This document shows positions 34,769 through 45,132 of a DNA stretch of 64,000 nt, in pieces. The stretch is taken from the NCBI GenBank assembly GCA_032622095.1, contig CP136061.1, forward strand, positions 82,932,324-82,996,323, given 5' to 3'. The stretch's first letter is position 1; each line of letters starts with the position of its first letter. The notes below the pieces were generated by a model that did no database searches, had not been told where the DNA came from, and saw only the letters and a list, made by a program, of their open reading frames with translations. The translations under genes and the position numbers were made by a program. The stretch comes from Siphonodentalium dalli (Eukaryota; Mollusca; Scaphopoda; Gadilida; Siphonodentaliidae).

Positions 34769-35329
34769 ATGGCGTACAGTGTGACTGAACAGAAAATCTG
34801 CGAGAAAGCATTCACACAATCAAGCAGCCGTGCGTTACATATGATAATCGATTCCGGTGATCGACCATATAGTTGTGATATTTGTAAGAAATCATTCACT
34901 CAATCTGGCAGCCTGACGTTACATATGATAATTCACTCCGGAGTTCGACCGTATCGATGCGATATTTGCGAGAAATCTTTCACCACATCAAGCCATCTGA
35001 CGAGACACAAAGGGCTCCACACCGGAGATCGGCCGTATCAATGTGATATTTGTAAGAAATCATTCACTCAATCTGGCAGTTTGACTGAACACATGATAAT
35101 TCACACCGCAGTTCGACCGTATCAGTGCGATATTTGCGAGAAATCTTTCACCACATCAAGCAACCTGACAAGACATAAGATAATCCACTCCGGCGATCGG
35201 CCGTATCAATGCGATATTTGTGGTAAATCATTTACCCGGTCAGGCGATTTGGCTGCACACAAGAGAATCCACGCTGGAGATCGACCGTATCCGTGCGACA
35301 TATGTAACAAAGCATTTTACGAGACATAA
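34769..35329 (+). pseudogene. C2H2 zinc-finger array, 5' half
   Basis: 186 codons from ATG 34769. Residues 11-35 are a degenerate finger (the first Cys is missing). Then come five complete C2H2 fingers, each C-x2-C-x12-H-x3-H with linkers HSG/HTG(D/V)RPY: CDICKKSFTQSGSLTLHMIIH, CDICEKSFTTSSHLTRH and similar. The seventh begins CDICNKAF and is cut: a deletion of the finger helix shifts the frame to ET-stop at 35327. Such arrays bind DNA in the nucleus. The fingers are very similar to each other, so they arose by tandem duplication. The frame continues at once in the next entry. It is called a pseudogene because of the frameshift; if a sequencing error were responsible, the whole would be a ~13-finger protein. 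Confidence 0.72.
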
Positions 35330-35879
35330 GAGAATACACACCGGAGATCGACCGTATCAATGCGATATTTGCGAGAAATCATTTATCGGATCAAGCGGCC
35401 TGATGCGCCATAAAAGAATCCACTCCGGCCATATTTGTGACAAATCATTCAGCGTATCGGCAAATTTGATTTCACACAAGATTATTCACACTGGAGATCG
35501 ACCGTATCAGTGCGATATATGCGAGAAATCTTTCACCACATCAAGCAACCTGACAATACATAAGATAATCCACTCCGGCTGTCGGCCGTATCAATGTGAT
35601 ATTTGTGAGAGATCATTCACTCAATCTAGAAGTTTGACTAAACACAAGATTATTCACACTGGAGATCGACCGTATCAGTACGATATTTGTGAGAAATCTT
35701 TCACCACATCAAACCGTGTGACGAGACACAAGAGGATCCACACAGGAGATCGACCGTATCAGTGCAATATTTGTGAGAAATCTTTCACCACATCAATCCA
35801 TCTGACGAGACACAGGAGGCTCCACACCGGAGATCGGAATTTTGTGACGGGCAACCCCCTAGTCTCATATATATTTTGA
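35318..35879 (+). pseudogene. C2H2 zinc-finger array, 3' half
   Basis: In the frame starting with RHKRIHTGDRPYQC at 35319 the array resumes: a finger with SFIGSSGLMRHKRIH, one lacking its first cysteine because the linker is deleted (HSGHICDKSF near 35425), two complete fingers (TTSSNLTIHKIIH; TQSRSLTKHKIIH), one with Cys replaced by Tyr (YQYDICEKSF near 35683), and a last complete one (TTSIHLTRHRRLH). After HTGDR the frame leaves the gene and ends NFVTGNPLVSYIF, where the last codons and stop are Helitron-like sequence (CTAG at 35859-35862). The loss of ligands in two fingers fits decay. Confidence 0.75.
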
Positions 35880-36247
35880 AGACCTCTGTCTGTTTGTCTG
35901 TTTGCTTGTCTGTCTGTCATTTATACAAATCTACGATTCTCGACCGATCGGGACGAAACATGGTACATGTGTGTAGTTTGACCAGGCGGTGAACGTTGTC
36001 GTATTGGCGAGCCCGTGCGGCGCCCGCTTCGCGCATGCGCAGACGAGATCTCGGAAACGGGTGGAGCTATCGACTTGAAATTTGCTATGTGAATGTATCT
36101 TGCCCCGGATACGAATTTTATCGGGTCGCAAGGGCCCGTGCGACGCCAGCGTCGCGCATGCGCAGACCAGATCTCGGAAACGGGTAGAGCTATCGACTTG
36201 AAATTTTGTTTTTGAATAGCCCGGACAACGTCGGGCTAATCGGCTAG
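35863..36247 (+). mobile_element. Helitron-like non-autonomous unit 1
   Basis: It starts TCTCATATATATTTTGAAG and ends with a small hairpin CCCGGACAACGTCGGG (36220-36235), 8 bases, then CTAG (36244-36247). 5'-TC and 3'-hairpin-CTRR are the established terminal signature of Helitrons. It contains (TGTC)n, then two copies of a ~122-bp G+C-rich sub-repeat marked by CGCGCATGCGCAGAC (36030, 36153). It is preceded by another GGGCAACCCCCTAG, a possible relic of an earlier unit's end, and followed with no gap by unit 2. No Rep/helicase is encoded. Confidence 0.65.
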
Positions 36248-37474
36248 TCTCATATATATTTTGAAGACCTCTGTCTGTTTGTCTGTCTGTCTGTCTGTTT
36301 GTCATTTATACAAATCTATGATTCTCGACCGATCGGGACGAAACTTGGTACGTGTGTGTAGTTTGACCAGGCGGTCGTCGTTGTCGTATTGGCGAGCCCG
36401 TGCGGCGCCCGCTTCGCGCATGCGCAGACGAGATCTCGGAAACGGGTGGAGCTATCGACTTGAAATTTGCTATGTGAATGTATCTTGCCCCGGATACGAA
36501 TTTTATCGGGTAGCCGAGCCCGTGCGACGCCAGCTTCGCGCATGCGCAGACCAGATCTAGGAAACGGGTGGCGCTATCGACTTGACATTTGGTATGTGAA
36601 TGTATCTTGCCCCGGATACGAATTTTATCGGGTCGCCGAGCCCGTGCGACGCCAGCTTCGCGCATGCGCAGACGAGATCTCGGAACGGGTGGAGCTATCG
36701 ACTTGAAATTTGGTATGTGAATGTATCTTGCCCCGGATACGAATTTTATCGGGTCACCGACCCCGTGCGATGCCAGCTTCACGCATGCGCAGACCAGATC
36801 TCGGAAACGGGTGGAGCTATCGACTTGAAATTTGGTTTTTGAATAGCCCGGACAACGTCGGTATGTGGGGGTACTTTCGGCCGGGGAGTCGCATGGGCCT
36901 ATTAATTTGCCCGTGCGACGTGACATTGACCTTGAAATCGGGTCATTTCAAGGTCGAACGCCCGAGTATCACGGGATTTCGATGAAAATTAGTGTCTGGT
37001 GATACTTTCGTATGGAGCGTGTCGTAAGCATATTCGTTTGCCCGTGCGACGTGACCTTGACCTTGAAATCGGGTCATTTGAAGGTCAAATATCCCGGGAT
37101 TTCGATGACAATTGGTGTCTAGAGATACTTTCGTATGGGGAGTGTCATAAGCCTATTTATTTGCCTGTGCGACGTGACCTTGAAATCGGGTAAATTCAAG
37201 GTAAAATCGCGAATTTTGATGGGATTACGGCGAAATTTGATACATAGGGTTACTTTTGCCCACTGGGTGTTTTGGACGGGTCAAATCGTGACCCCGACCT
37301 GACCTTGACCTTCAAAATGATCAATTCAAGGTCAAATAGGGTAAAACCGGATGGATTTCGACGGGTACTTTTGTCCACCCCACCTGACCTTGAACTTCAA
37401 AATGGACAATTCAAGGTCAAATCGCCGAAAAGCAGAGGGGAAACAGCCCGGACGAAGTCGGGTCCACCTGCTAG
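36248..37474 (+). mobile_element. Helitron-like non-autonomous unit 2
   Basis: It starts with the same TCTCATATATATTTTGAAG as unit 1 and ends CCCGGACGAAGTCGGG (37447-37462), 8 bases, CTAG (37471-37474). The ~122-bp sub-repeat occurs four times here (CGCATGCGCAGAC near 36418, 36540, 36662, 36783) against two in unit 1. An extra ~580-bp block follows, with repeated TGACCTTGACCTTGAAATC and TTCAAGGTCAAAT pairs. Minus- and plus-strand frames of up to 206 codons in this region are repeat artefacts. Confidence 0.67.
36918..37425. repeat. Repeated inverted TGACCTTGA / TCAAGGTCA blocks
   Basis: Five blocks, each with TGACCTTGA-type words followed 10-20 bases later by TTCAAGGTCA-type words (near 36930-36957, 37050-37088, 37177-37203, 37301-37337, 37384-37420). 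TCAAGGTCA is the known extended half-site of FTZ-F1/NR5A and ERR-type nuclear receptors. Whether any protein binds here is not shown. The spacing suggests a ~110-125-bp tandem unit. Confidence 0.7.
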
Positions 37475-38450
37475 TCTATATATATATAACCCGGCGTCTG
37501 TATGTGTGTGTGTATCTGTGTATAACTCGGTCACGCTTTTGGCGCGCTTATAACTTTTCAACCATGCGTGCAATGTAGCCCACATTTGGACCACGGCCTA
37601 TATTGTGTCGTAAAAGGTGACTCACAAAATTTCACGCAGATTGGTCAAAGCAAACATGAGATCTAACATGGTCCCCAAATGCAGTATTTGCACCCAAGTA
37701 GACACTATTTCTTATGACGTTTGTCGAAATGACGTCGTACACAAACCCACACTTGCGTTGCTATTGTATTGACGAAATTTCCATGCGCTCTACCAAAGCG
37801 TTGTTGAAAATGGGCGCTATAAATTAATGGTCAAATCAGGTTGAGTGTGAATATAATTAATGCATGCTGCTTTTGCCGTGGAAGTGCATCAGGTGTAGAG
37901 TCGAAACTAGAACGTTCTATACCATCGTTGGAAATTGGTACTAAATGGTCTTATAATATGCCACTTCAGTGTGAATATAAGTAATGGATTGTGTCTTTGT
38001 TATGAAAGTTGTGCATTGTGTGTGGAATCGAAGAATTACATATACGGGAAGACGGCAAATTGATAAATAATGTTTTATACCATATACAAATGGGCGCGAA
38101 GTGGGCAAATGGGCCGCAGTGCAAGGGCCTTAGGCCTATATACGCTGGTGAATAAATAAAAGATCATAATGTATGTGCGCGAAGCGCACACAGGGACTGC
38201 AGTCCACTTGGTCGCTGAATAAAGGCTCTGTTTTAGTAACTGGAATATATAATAGTAATACAGAACTATAAGTTGATTTTTGTTGCATTCCATATACGCA
38301 TGCATATATGTGGGTGGTAGTAGTATCTACAGTTTTTCTGTGGGGAAAAAGTGTTCCCGAGCCATAGGCTCATATATAGCGCACAAAGGGGCCGCGGGCC
38401 CCACCGCCGCTGAATAAATGATCCCAAATGGAGTATATTTCAGTTAGTAA
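37475..38450 (+). mobile_element. Possible third Helitron-like unit, 3' end unclear
   Basis: Directly after CTAG of unit 2 comes TCTATATATATATAACCCGG and then (TGTG)n, again a TC start. Inside are duplicated blocks beginning GTGTGAATATAA (37848, 37971) and three diverged blocks ending GCTGAATAAA or GGTGAATAAATAAA (38150, 38213, 38411). I find no hairpin plus CTRR to close it before the zinc-finger relic at 38505, so the length is a guess. Confidence 0.4.
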
Positions 38451-38504
38451 ATACATTAATAAAATAACATGTTGTGAATCTTAGTATGCGAAGTTAAACT
38501 GCCC

Positions 38505-38665
38505 AACAATGTGAATGAATTGCCGCATGCATCGCATGTAAATGGTTTATTGCCGGTGAAAATCCTTTTGTGTCCAGTTAAACCTCCCTAAGTTTTGAAT
38601 TATTTTTTACAAAAATCACATTGATATGGGCGGTCAACAGAGTGAGATATTTTGGGATCGCTCAT
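38505..38665 (-). pseudogene. C2H2 zinc-finger relic (minus strand)
   Basis: Read on the minus strand, 38640-38505 gives DRPYQCDFCKK, a frame break, [11 protein letters not shown] and [15 protein letters not shown]: two C2H2 fingers with their linker, interrupted by a stop and a frameshift. It is in the opposite orientation to the array at 34769. A relic only. Confidence 0.72.
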
Positions 38666-38801
38666 GATGCTTGAACAAGTTAACTCATCTCCACATATAT
38701 CAAAGGCATATTTCATTGATTCGGGGTCCTTGGTGCTGTAATAATTTGCTCGACCCTCAGTACGTTAAACACCAGATGCTGTCCTCGGTGCTTCGTATGG
38801 T

Positions 38802-39790
38802 AAAGTGTACCGAACACGGGACATGACAATCTGCGGGATGGGATGGGATATGGGACAAAACGACAATCTGCGGAACAGAATTTCAAATTGCGTGGGACGG
38901 CGGATATCTCGAGGAATACAGGGCGTAGGGGGCTCATTTTGGTGTCTAACGAAAGGCCCACGTTCGCCCTATCCACACATATTAACCCCGTCACTATCCA
39001 AACACCAGAAGTTGCATTATTTGATCGACAACTGACCTAACATGGGGTGGAATTTGGGATAGCATGACAATCTGCGGGACGGGATTTTCAAATTGCGTGG
39101 GACGGCCGATATCTCGAGGAATACAGCGCGTATAGGGCTCTTTTTGGTGTCTAACGAAAGGTCCACATTAACCCCGCCACTGACCGGACACCGGAAGTTA
39201 CATTATCCGGTCGACAACTGACCTAACATAAAATGCCACAAACACGAAAAACTGCGCTCGACATTAATGTTTAGAATTTAGATTTCTCGATGAATACACT
39301 AGCAAACAACAAGTTTTAGGTATCAAATAACGCAGTGGAATACTGTGCATTCGTTTTTAGCTACAATATGGCTGTTTTAGTGCGAATATCGTAATGGCGA
39401 ACACGCAAACACGCTCCGATAAAACAGCTAAAAATAGACTCGATGTTTACAATTACAGGATAGATTTCAGCCGGTATATTCAATATAATGGGGCGTATAG
39501 TATATCAATATGTAGGATTAGACACAGGGAATGTATTTTTTTCCAAATGGGTCCACCAGGCGGTGAAATTGTTGCAGAAATTCGCTCCAAGATATTCTCA
39601 CTTATTTTTATTTCAGTTGTGACTAAAAGCCCAGATGCCGGAGCCCAGCGACTAAAAGCCAAGTTACAAAATAGATCAACTGGTTTGAACGAATGAATAT
39701 GTCAATGGTAAGACTATTCAAAAGAATATTCAAATCAAATAGTGTTTATAGACTTAAAAACTTATGTGTCCGCCATTCATATATGCGGTG
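38802..39790 (+). repeat. Foldback left arm
   Basis: It contains two internal copies of a ~215-bp block marked by ATGACAATCTGCGGGA(T/C)GGG, AAATTGCGTGGGACGGC and GATATCTCGAGGAATACAG (38825-39030, 39060-39235). A unique part follows with GCGTATAGTATATCAATATG and ATTCGCTCCAAGATATTCTC, then the first satellite units. Confidence 0.85.
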
Positions 39791-42600
39791 AAGTTCTCAT
39801 ATTATCTCCCAGTAATACGCGGGGGAGGTTCTCATATGAACATATTATCTGCCGGTCATACACGGTGGAGGTTCATATTATCCGCCGGTCATACGCGATG
39901 GAAGTTTTCTTATTGTCCTCCGGTCATACGCGGGGGAGGTTCTGATATGAACATATTATCTGCCGGTCATATGCGGTGGAGGTTCATATTATCCACCGGT
40001 TATAGGCGAGGGAGGTTCTCATATTATCCTCCGGTCATACGATGGGGAGGTTCTCATATGAACATATTAACTGTCGGTCATACGCGAGGGAGGTTCTCAT
40101 ATTATCCACCGGTTATACGTGAGGGAGGTTCTCATATTATCATCCGGTCATACATAGGGGAGGTTCTCATATGAACATATTATCTGCCGGTCATACGCGG
40201 TGGAGGTTCATATTATCCGCCGGTCATACGCGAGGGAGGTTCTCATATTATCCTCCGGTCATACGTGGGGGAGGTTCTGATATGAACATATTATTCGCCG
40301 GTCATACGCGGTGGAGGTTCATATTATCCGCCGATCATACCCGAGGGAAGTTCTCATATTATCCTTCGGTCATATGTGGGGGAGGTTCTGATATGAACAT
40401 ATTATCCGCCGGTCATACACGGTGGAGGTTCATATTATCCGCCGGTCATATGCGAGGGAGGTTCTCATATTATCCTCCGGTCATACATGGGGGAGGTTCT
40501 GATATGAACATATTATTCGCCGGTCATACGGGGTGGAGGTTCATATTATCCACTTGTCATACGCGGTGGAGGTTCTCATATGAACATATTATCCGCCGGT
40601 CATACGCGGTGGAGGTTCATATTATCCGCCGGTCATACGCGAGGGAGGTTCTCATATTATCCTCCGGTCATACGTGGGGGAGGTTCTGATATGAACATAT
40701 TATTCGCCGGTCATACGCGGTGGAGGTTCATGTTATCCGCCGGTCATATGCGAGGGAGGTTCTCATATTATCCTCCGGTCATACATGGGGGAGGTTCTGA
40801 TATGAACATATTATTCGCCGGTCATACGGGGTGGAGGTTCATATTATCCACTTGTCATACACGGTGGAGGTTCTTATATGAACATATTATCCACCGCTCA
40901 TACGCGGTGGAGGTTCATATTATCCGCCGGTCATACGCAAGGGAAGTTCTCATATTATCCTCCGATCATATGTGGGTGAGGTTCTGATATGAACATATTA
41001 TCCGCCGGTCATACGCGGTGGAGGTTCATATTATCCGCCGGTCATATGCGAGGGAGGTTCTCATATTATCCACCGGTCATACGCGAGGGAGGTTCTTATA
41101 TTATCCTCCGGTCATACGTTGGGGAGGTTCTCATATCAACATATTATCCGCCGGTCATACGCGGTGGAGGTTCATATTATCCGCCGGTCATGCGCGAGGG
41201 AGGTTCTCATATTATCCACCGGTCATACGCGAGGGAGGTTCTTATATTATCCTCCGGTCATACGTTGGGGAGGTTCTCATATGAACATATTATCCGCCAG
41301 TCATACGCGGTGGAGGTTCATATTATCCGCCGGTCATATGCGAGGGAGGTTCTCATATTATCCACCGGTCATACGCGAGGGAGGTTCTAATATTATCCTC
41401 CGGTCATACGTTGGGGAGGTTCTCATATGAACATATTATCCGCCGGTCATACGCGGTGGAGGTTCATATTATCCGCCGGTCTTGCGCGAGGGAGGTTCTC
41501 ATATTATCCACCGGTCATACGCGAGGGAGGTTCTTATATTATCCTCCGGTCATACGTTGGGGAGGTTCTCATATGAACATATTATCCGCCAGTCATACGC
41601 GGTGGAGGTTCATATTATCCGCCGGTCATACGCAAGGGAAGTTCTCATATTATCCTCCGATCATATGTGGGTGAGGTTCTGATATGAACATATTATCCGC
41701 CGGTCATACGCGGTGGAGGTTCATATTATCCGCCGGTCATGCGCGAGGGAGGTTCTCATATTATCCACCGGTCATACGCGAGGGAGGTTCTTATATTATC
41801 CTCCGGTCATACGTTGGGGAGGTTCTCATATGAACATATTATCCGCCGGTCATACGCGGTGGAGGTTCATATTATCCGCCGGTCATATGCGAGGGAGGTT
41901 CTCATATTATCCACCGGTCATACGCGAGGGAGGTTCTTATATTATCCTCCGGTCATACGTTGGTGAGGTTCTCATATGAACATATTATCCGTCGGTCATA
42001 CGCGGCGGAGGTTCATATTATCCGCCGGTCATGCGCGAGGGAGGTTCTCATATTATCCACCGGTCATACGCGAGGGAGGTTCTTATATTATCCTCCGGTC
42101 ATACGTTGGGGAGGTTCTGATATGAACATATTATCCGCCAGTCATACGCGGTGGAGGTTCATATTATCCGCCGGTCATATGCGAGGGAGGTTCTCATATT
42201 ATCCGCCGGTCATACGCGAGGGAGGTTCTCATATTATCCTCCGGTCATACGTTGGGGAGGTTCTCATATGAACAAATTATCCGCCGGTCATACGCGGTGG
42301 AGGTTCATATTATCCGCCGATCATACGCGAGGGAAGTTCTCATATTATCCTTCGGTCATATGTGGGGGAGGTTCTGATATGAACATATTATCCGTCGGTC
42401 ATACACGATGGAGGTTCATATTATCCACCGGTCATACGTAGGGGAGGTTCTCATATGAACATATTATCCGCCGGTCATACGCGGTGGAGGTTCATATTAT
42501 CCACCGGTCATACGCGGTGGAGGTTCTCATATGAACATATTATCCACCGGTCATATGCAAGGGAGGTTCTCATATTATCCACCGGTCACACCCGAGGGAG
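39790..42600 (+). repeat. Satellite of 33/35/43-bp modules, forward part
   Basis: All modules share CGGTCATACG..GGAGGTTC; they end TATTATCCGC (33 bp), TCATATTATCCTC (35 bp) or TGATATGAACATATTATTCGC (43 bp). Counting the start of ATGAACATATT gives 40171, 40282, 40393, 40504, 40580, 40691, 40802, 40878, 40989, ~41135, 41281, 41427, 41573, 41684, 41830, 41976, 42122, 42268, 42379, 42455 and 42531. Spacings are 111 (33+35+43), 76 (33+43) or 146 (111+35). The plus frames are nearly free of stops (MNILSAGHTRWRF, YYPPVIRGGG), giving frames up to 172 codons that I regard as artefacts. Confidence 0.95.
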
Positions 42601-42905
42601 GATATGACCGGCGGATAATATGTTCATGTGAGGACCTCCCCAACGTATGACCAGAGGATAATATGAGAACCTCCCTCGCGTATGACCGGTGGATAATATG
42701 AACCTCCACCGCATATGACCGGCAGATAATATGTTCATATCAGAACCTCTCCCGCGTATGACCGGAGGATAAAATGAGAACTTCCCTCGCGTATGACCGG
42801 CGGATAATATGAACCTCCACCGCGTATGACCGGCAGATAATATGTTCATATGAGAACCTCCCCCGTGTATGACTGGCAGATAATATGAGAACCTCCACCG
42901 CATAT
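42601..42905 (-). repeat. Satellite, reverse-oriented part
   Basis: From the junction GAGGGAGG/ATATGACCGGCGG at ~42602 the same modules appear as reverse complement (GAACCTCCCTCGCGTATGAC, GGATAATATGTTCATATC) for ~300 bp until the right arm begins. The loop of the palindrome is thus off-centre: 2.8 kb forward and 0.3 kb reverse. Confidence 0.93.
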
Positions 42906-43756
42906 GAATGGCGGACACATAAGTTTGTAAGTCTATAAACACTATTTGATTTAAATATTCTTTTGAATAGTCTTACCATTGACATATTCATTCGTGCAAA
43001 TCAGTTGATCTATTTTGTAACTTGGCTTTTAGTCGCTGGGCTCCGGCATCTGGGCTTTTATTCACAACTGAAATAAAAATAAGTGAGAATATCTTGGAGC
43101 GAATTTCTGCAACAATTTCACCGCCTGGTGGGACCCATTTAAAAAAAATACATTCCCTGTGTCTAATCCTACATTTTGATATACCATACGTTATATTGAA
43201 TATACCGGCTGAAATCGATCCTGTAATTGTAAACATCGAGTCTATTTTTAGCTGTTTTATCGGCGCGTGTTTGCGTGTTCGCCATTACAATATTCGCACT
43301 AAAACAGCCATATTGTAGCTAAACACGAATGCACAGTATTCCACTGCGTTATTTGATACCCAAAACTTGTTGTTTGCTAGCGTATTCATCGAGAAATCTA
43401 AATTCTAAACATTAATGTCGAACGCAGTTTTTCGTGTTTGTGGCATTTTATGTTAGGTCAGTTGTCGACCGAATAATGTAACGTCCGGTGTCCGGTCAGT
43501 GACGCGGTTAATATGTGTGGATATGGCGAATGTGGACCTTTCGTGAGACACCAAAAGGAGCCCTATACGCGCTGTATTTCTCGAGATATCGGCCGTCCCA
43601 CGCAATTTGAAAATCCCGTCCCGCAGATTGTCATGCTATCCCAAATTCCACCCCACGTTAGGTCAGTTGTCGATCAAATAATGCAACTTCCCGCAGATTG
43701 TCGTTTTGTCCCATATCCCATCCCATCCCGCAGATTGTCATGTCCCCCGTACACTT
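42905..43756 (-). repeat. Foldback right arm
   Basis: Reverse complement of the left arm: TTAGTCGCTGGGCTCCGGC, AGAATATCTTGGAGCGAAT, CTATTTTTAGCTGTTTTATC, GCGTTATTTGATACC, GATATCGGCCGTCCCACGC. It is ~140 bp shorter than the left arm, with part of one internal block deleted near 43680. Confidence 0.87.
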
Positions 43757-43854
43757 CAAATCTGGTAATTTGATACAAATATTGCAACTTTAACCTTTCT
43801 GTTTCAAGTACGGCCAACAATGTGAGGAAATTGAATTGTTGCAGACAAATATAG

Positions 43855-45132
43855 CACGACCCGTCATCATCGAAAATAAATCTCAATGATACGATTAGTC
43901 CTGAAATAACCGAGGCAACATATGAGTTGTTAAAACGCCTTCTTATAAACAAACAAAGGCTCACCAAGAGTGTAGTCACTGAGTATATTGAAATAGATGG
44001 ACACCAATATGGTGCCGAACAGATGATGGATGGGTGGTTTAAACACTTCAAAAAACTGTCAGAACCAAAAACTGCCGATAGATTTGATGATACATTCCAC
44101 AAACAAGTCTCGGCTGATATTGAAGCTATTGAACAAATATGTCGTGCTAATACACCATCTTTAGAACCAGTCACACTGCATGAAATTAAAACAATTGTCA
44201 ATAAGCTCAAACTAAATAAAGCAGCTGACTATGCTGGAATTACGGCTGAACACCTCAAATATAGCATAGAAGAAACTGCCCCAATAATCATGAACATCAT
44301 AAACACTATATACGAAAAACGAGAAGTGCCAAAAGAAATAAAAATCGGCATATTAACACCTGTACCAAAAAAGGACAAAGACCCAACAAAACCAGGGAAT
44401 TACAGGGGCATAACTATCAGCTCCATAATATGTAAAATCCTAGAAGCAACCCTGCAAGACAAACTAGACAACATACTATTACCATCGCAAAATAAAATGC
44501 AACGTGGCTTCACTCAAGGCACATCACCTCTAGTTGCTGGGCTTATGATAACTGAAGCATACAATGAAAGTAAAGACTTAAATGAGACATTAATATTAGA
44601 AACCCTGGATGCTGAAAAGGCATTTGACGTTGTATGGCATAAAAGCCTACTGAGAAAACTTTTCATTGATGGGATCCACAGCGACCTATGGCTACTTGTA
44701 AATTCATTACATCATGAGGCGAATACAAAGGTAAACTGGGGTGGATCATACTCCTCAGATATACTACTTCACCAAGGAATAAGACAAGGGGGTAAATTAT
44801 CAGCAATGCTCTATAAAAGATTTAACAACGACATGCTAAATCAGCTAAGTAATAATGCAGCTGGGTTTAAAATTGGCACAATTGATATAACAGCCCCCAC
44901 CTGCGCAGATGATGTAGCAATCTTAGCAAAAACAACATCTGATTTACAAACTCTCACAAGTATTGTATACAACAACTCATGTAAAGATCGATTCGCAATG
45001 AACGCAACTAAATGCGAAATTGTCCAAATGAAAACATCTACACAAAAAATGAATGGTGAAATAAAAACTGTCCTAGGTGGAACTCCTGTTAATATCGTAG
45101 GCTCCACCCAAACACCTAGGTGTAGAGCGTAA
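43855..45132 (+). pseudogene. LINE reverse transcriptase
   Basis: Open after the TAG at 43852. Motifs in order: LKLNKAADYAGITAEHLK (finger), VPKKDKDPTKPGNYRGITIS, GFTQGTSPL, palm A LETLDAEKAFDVVWH (catalytic Asp near 44607), motif B HQGIRQGGKLSAML, palm C TCADDVAILAK (Asp pair near 44907), then FAMNATKCEIVQMK. All catalytic residues are intact. The first codon available as a start is not ATG, in keeping with truncation. Near 45110 one base appears to be lost (GSTQT-PRCRA-stop instead of continuing HLGVERNP), so the thumb and C-terminus lie in the next frame. Confidence 0.85.

Larger units (their letters stand above)
38802..43756. mobile_element. ~5-kb foldback element with ~0.9-kb inverted arms
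   Basis: The left end AAGTGTACCG..GGGACATGACAATCTGCGGG and the right end CCCGCAGATTGTCATGTCCC..GTACACTT are inverted repeats that continue inward for about 990 bp (38802-39790) on the left and 850 bp (42905-43756) on the right, with only modest divergence. Both arms run into the same satellite (39790-42600 forward, 42601-42905 reverse). Very long arms around a repetitive core are the architecture of Foldback (FB/Galileo-type) elements. No transposase or capsid gene is visible. No target-site duplication is obvious at AAGTGTAC. Mirror-image frames in both arms (39394-39696 plus, 43236-42988 minus) share sequence but differ by a small indel, so they are probably not genes. Confidence 0.85.

Noticed and set aside
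36306-36926. 206-codon minus-strand protein
   Set aside because: It lies wholly on the 122-bp sub-repeats of the Helitron-like unit and repeats the same peptide (RFRDLVCACAKLASHG); there is a similar frame on the plus strand. A repeat artefact.
39394-39696. 100-codon gene conserved in both foldback arms
   Set aside because: The mirrored arm has the same peptide only after CRIRHRE; before that a small indel shifts the frame. Similarity is explained by the arms being inverted copies.
39742-42441. A family of tandemly repeated ~37-residue proteins in the satellite
   Set aside because: The frames exist in several phases, carry no start context or splice sites, and follow from a 111-bp unit and a stop-poor repeat. 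They change phase wherever a 76- or 146-bp spacing occurs.
39790-42905. CRISPR array
   Set aside because: Regularly spaced similar words suggest it at first sight, but there are no unique spacers: the modules of 33, 35 and 43 bp adjoin directly. The genome is eukaryotic and no cas genes are present.
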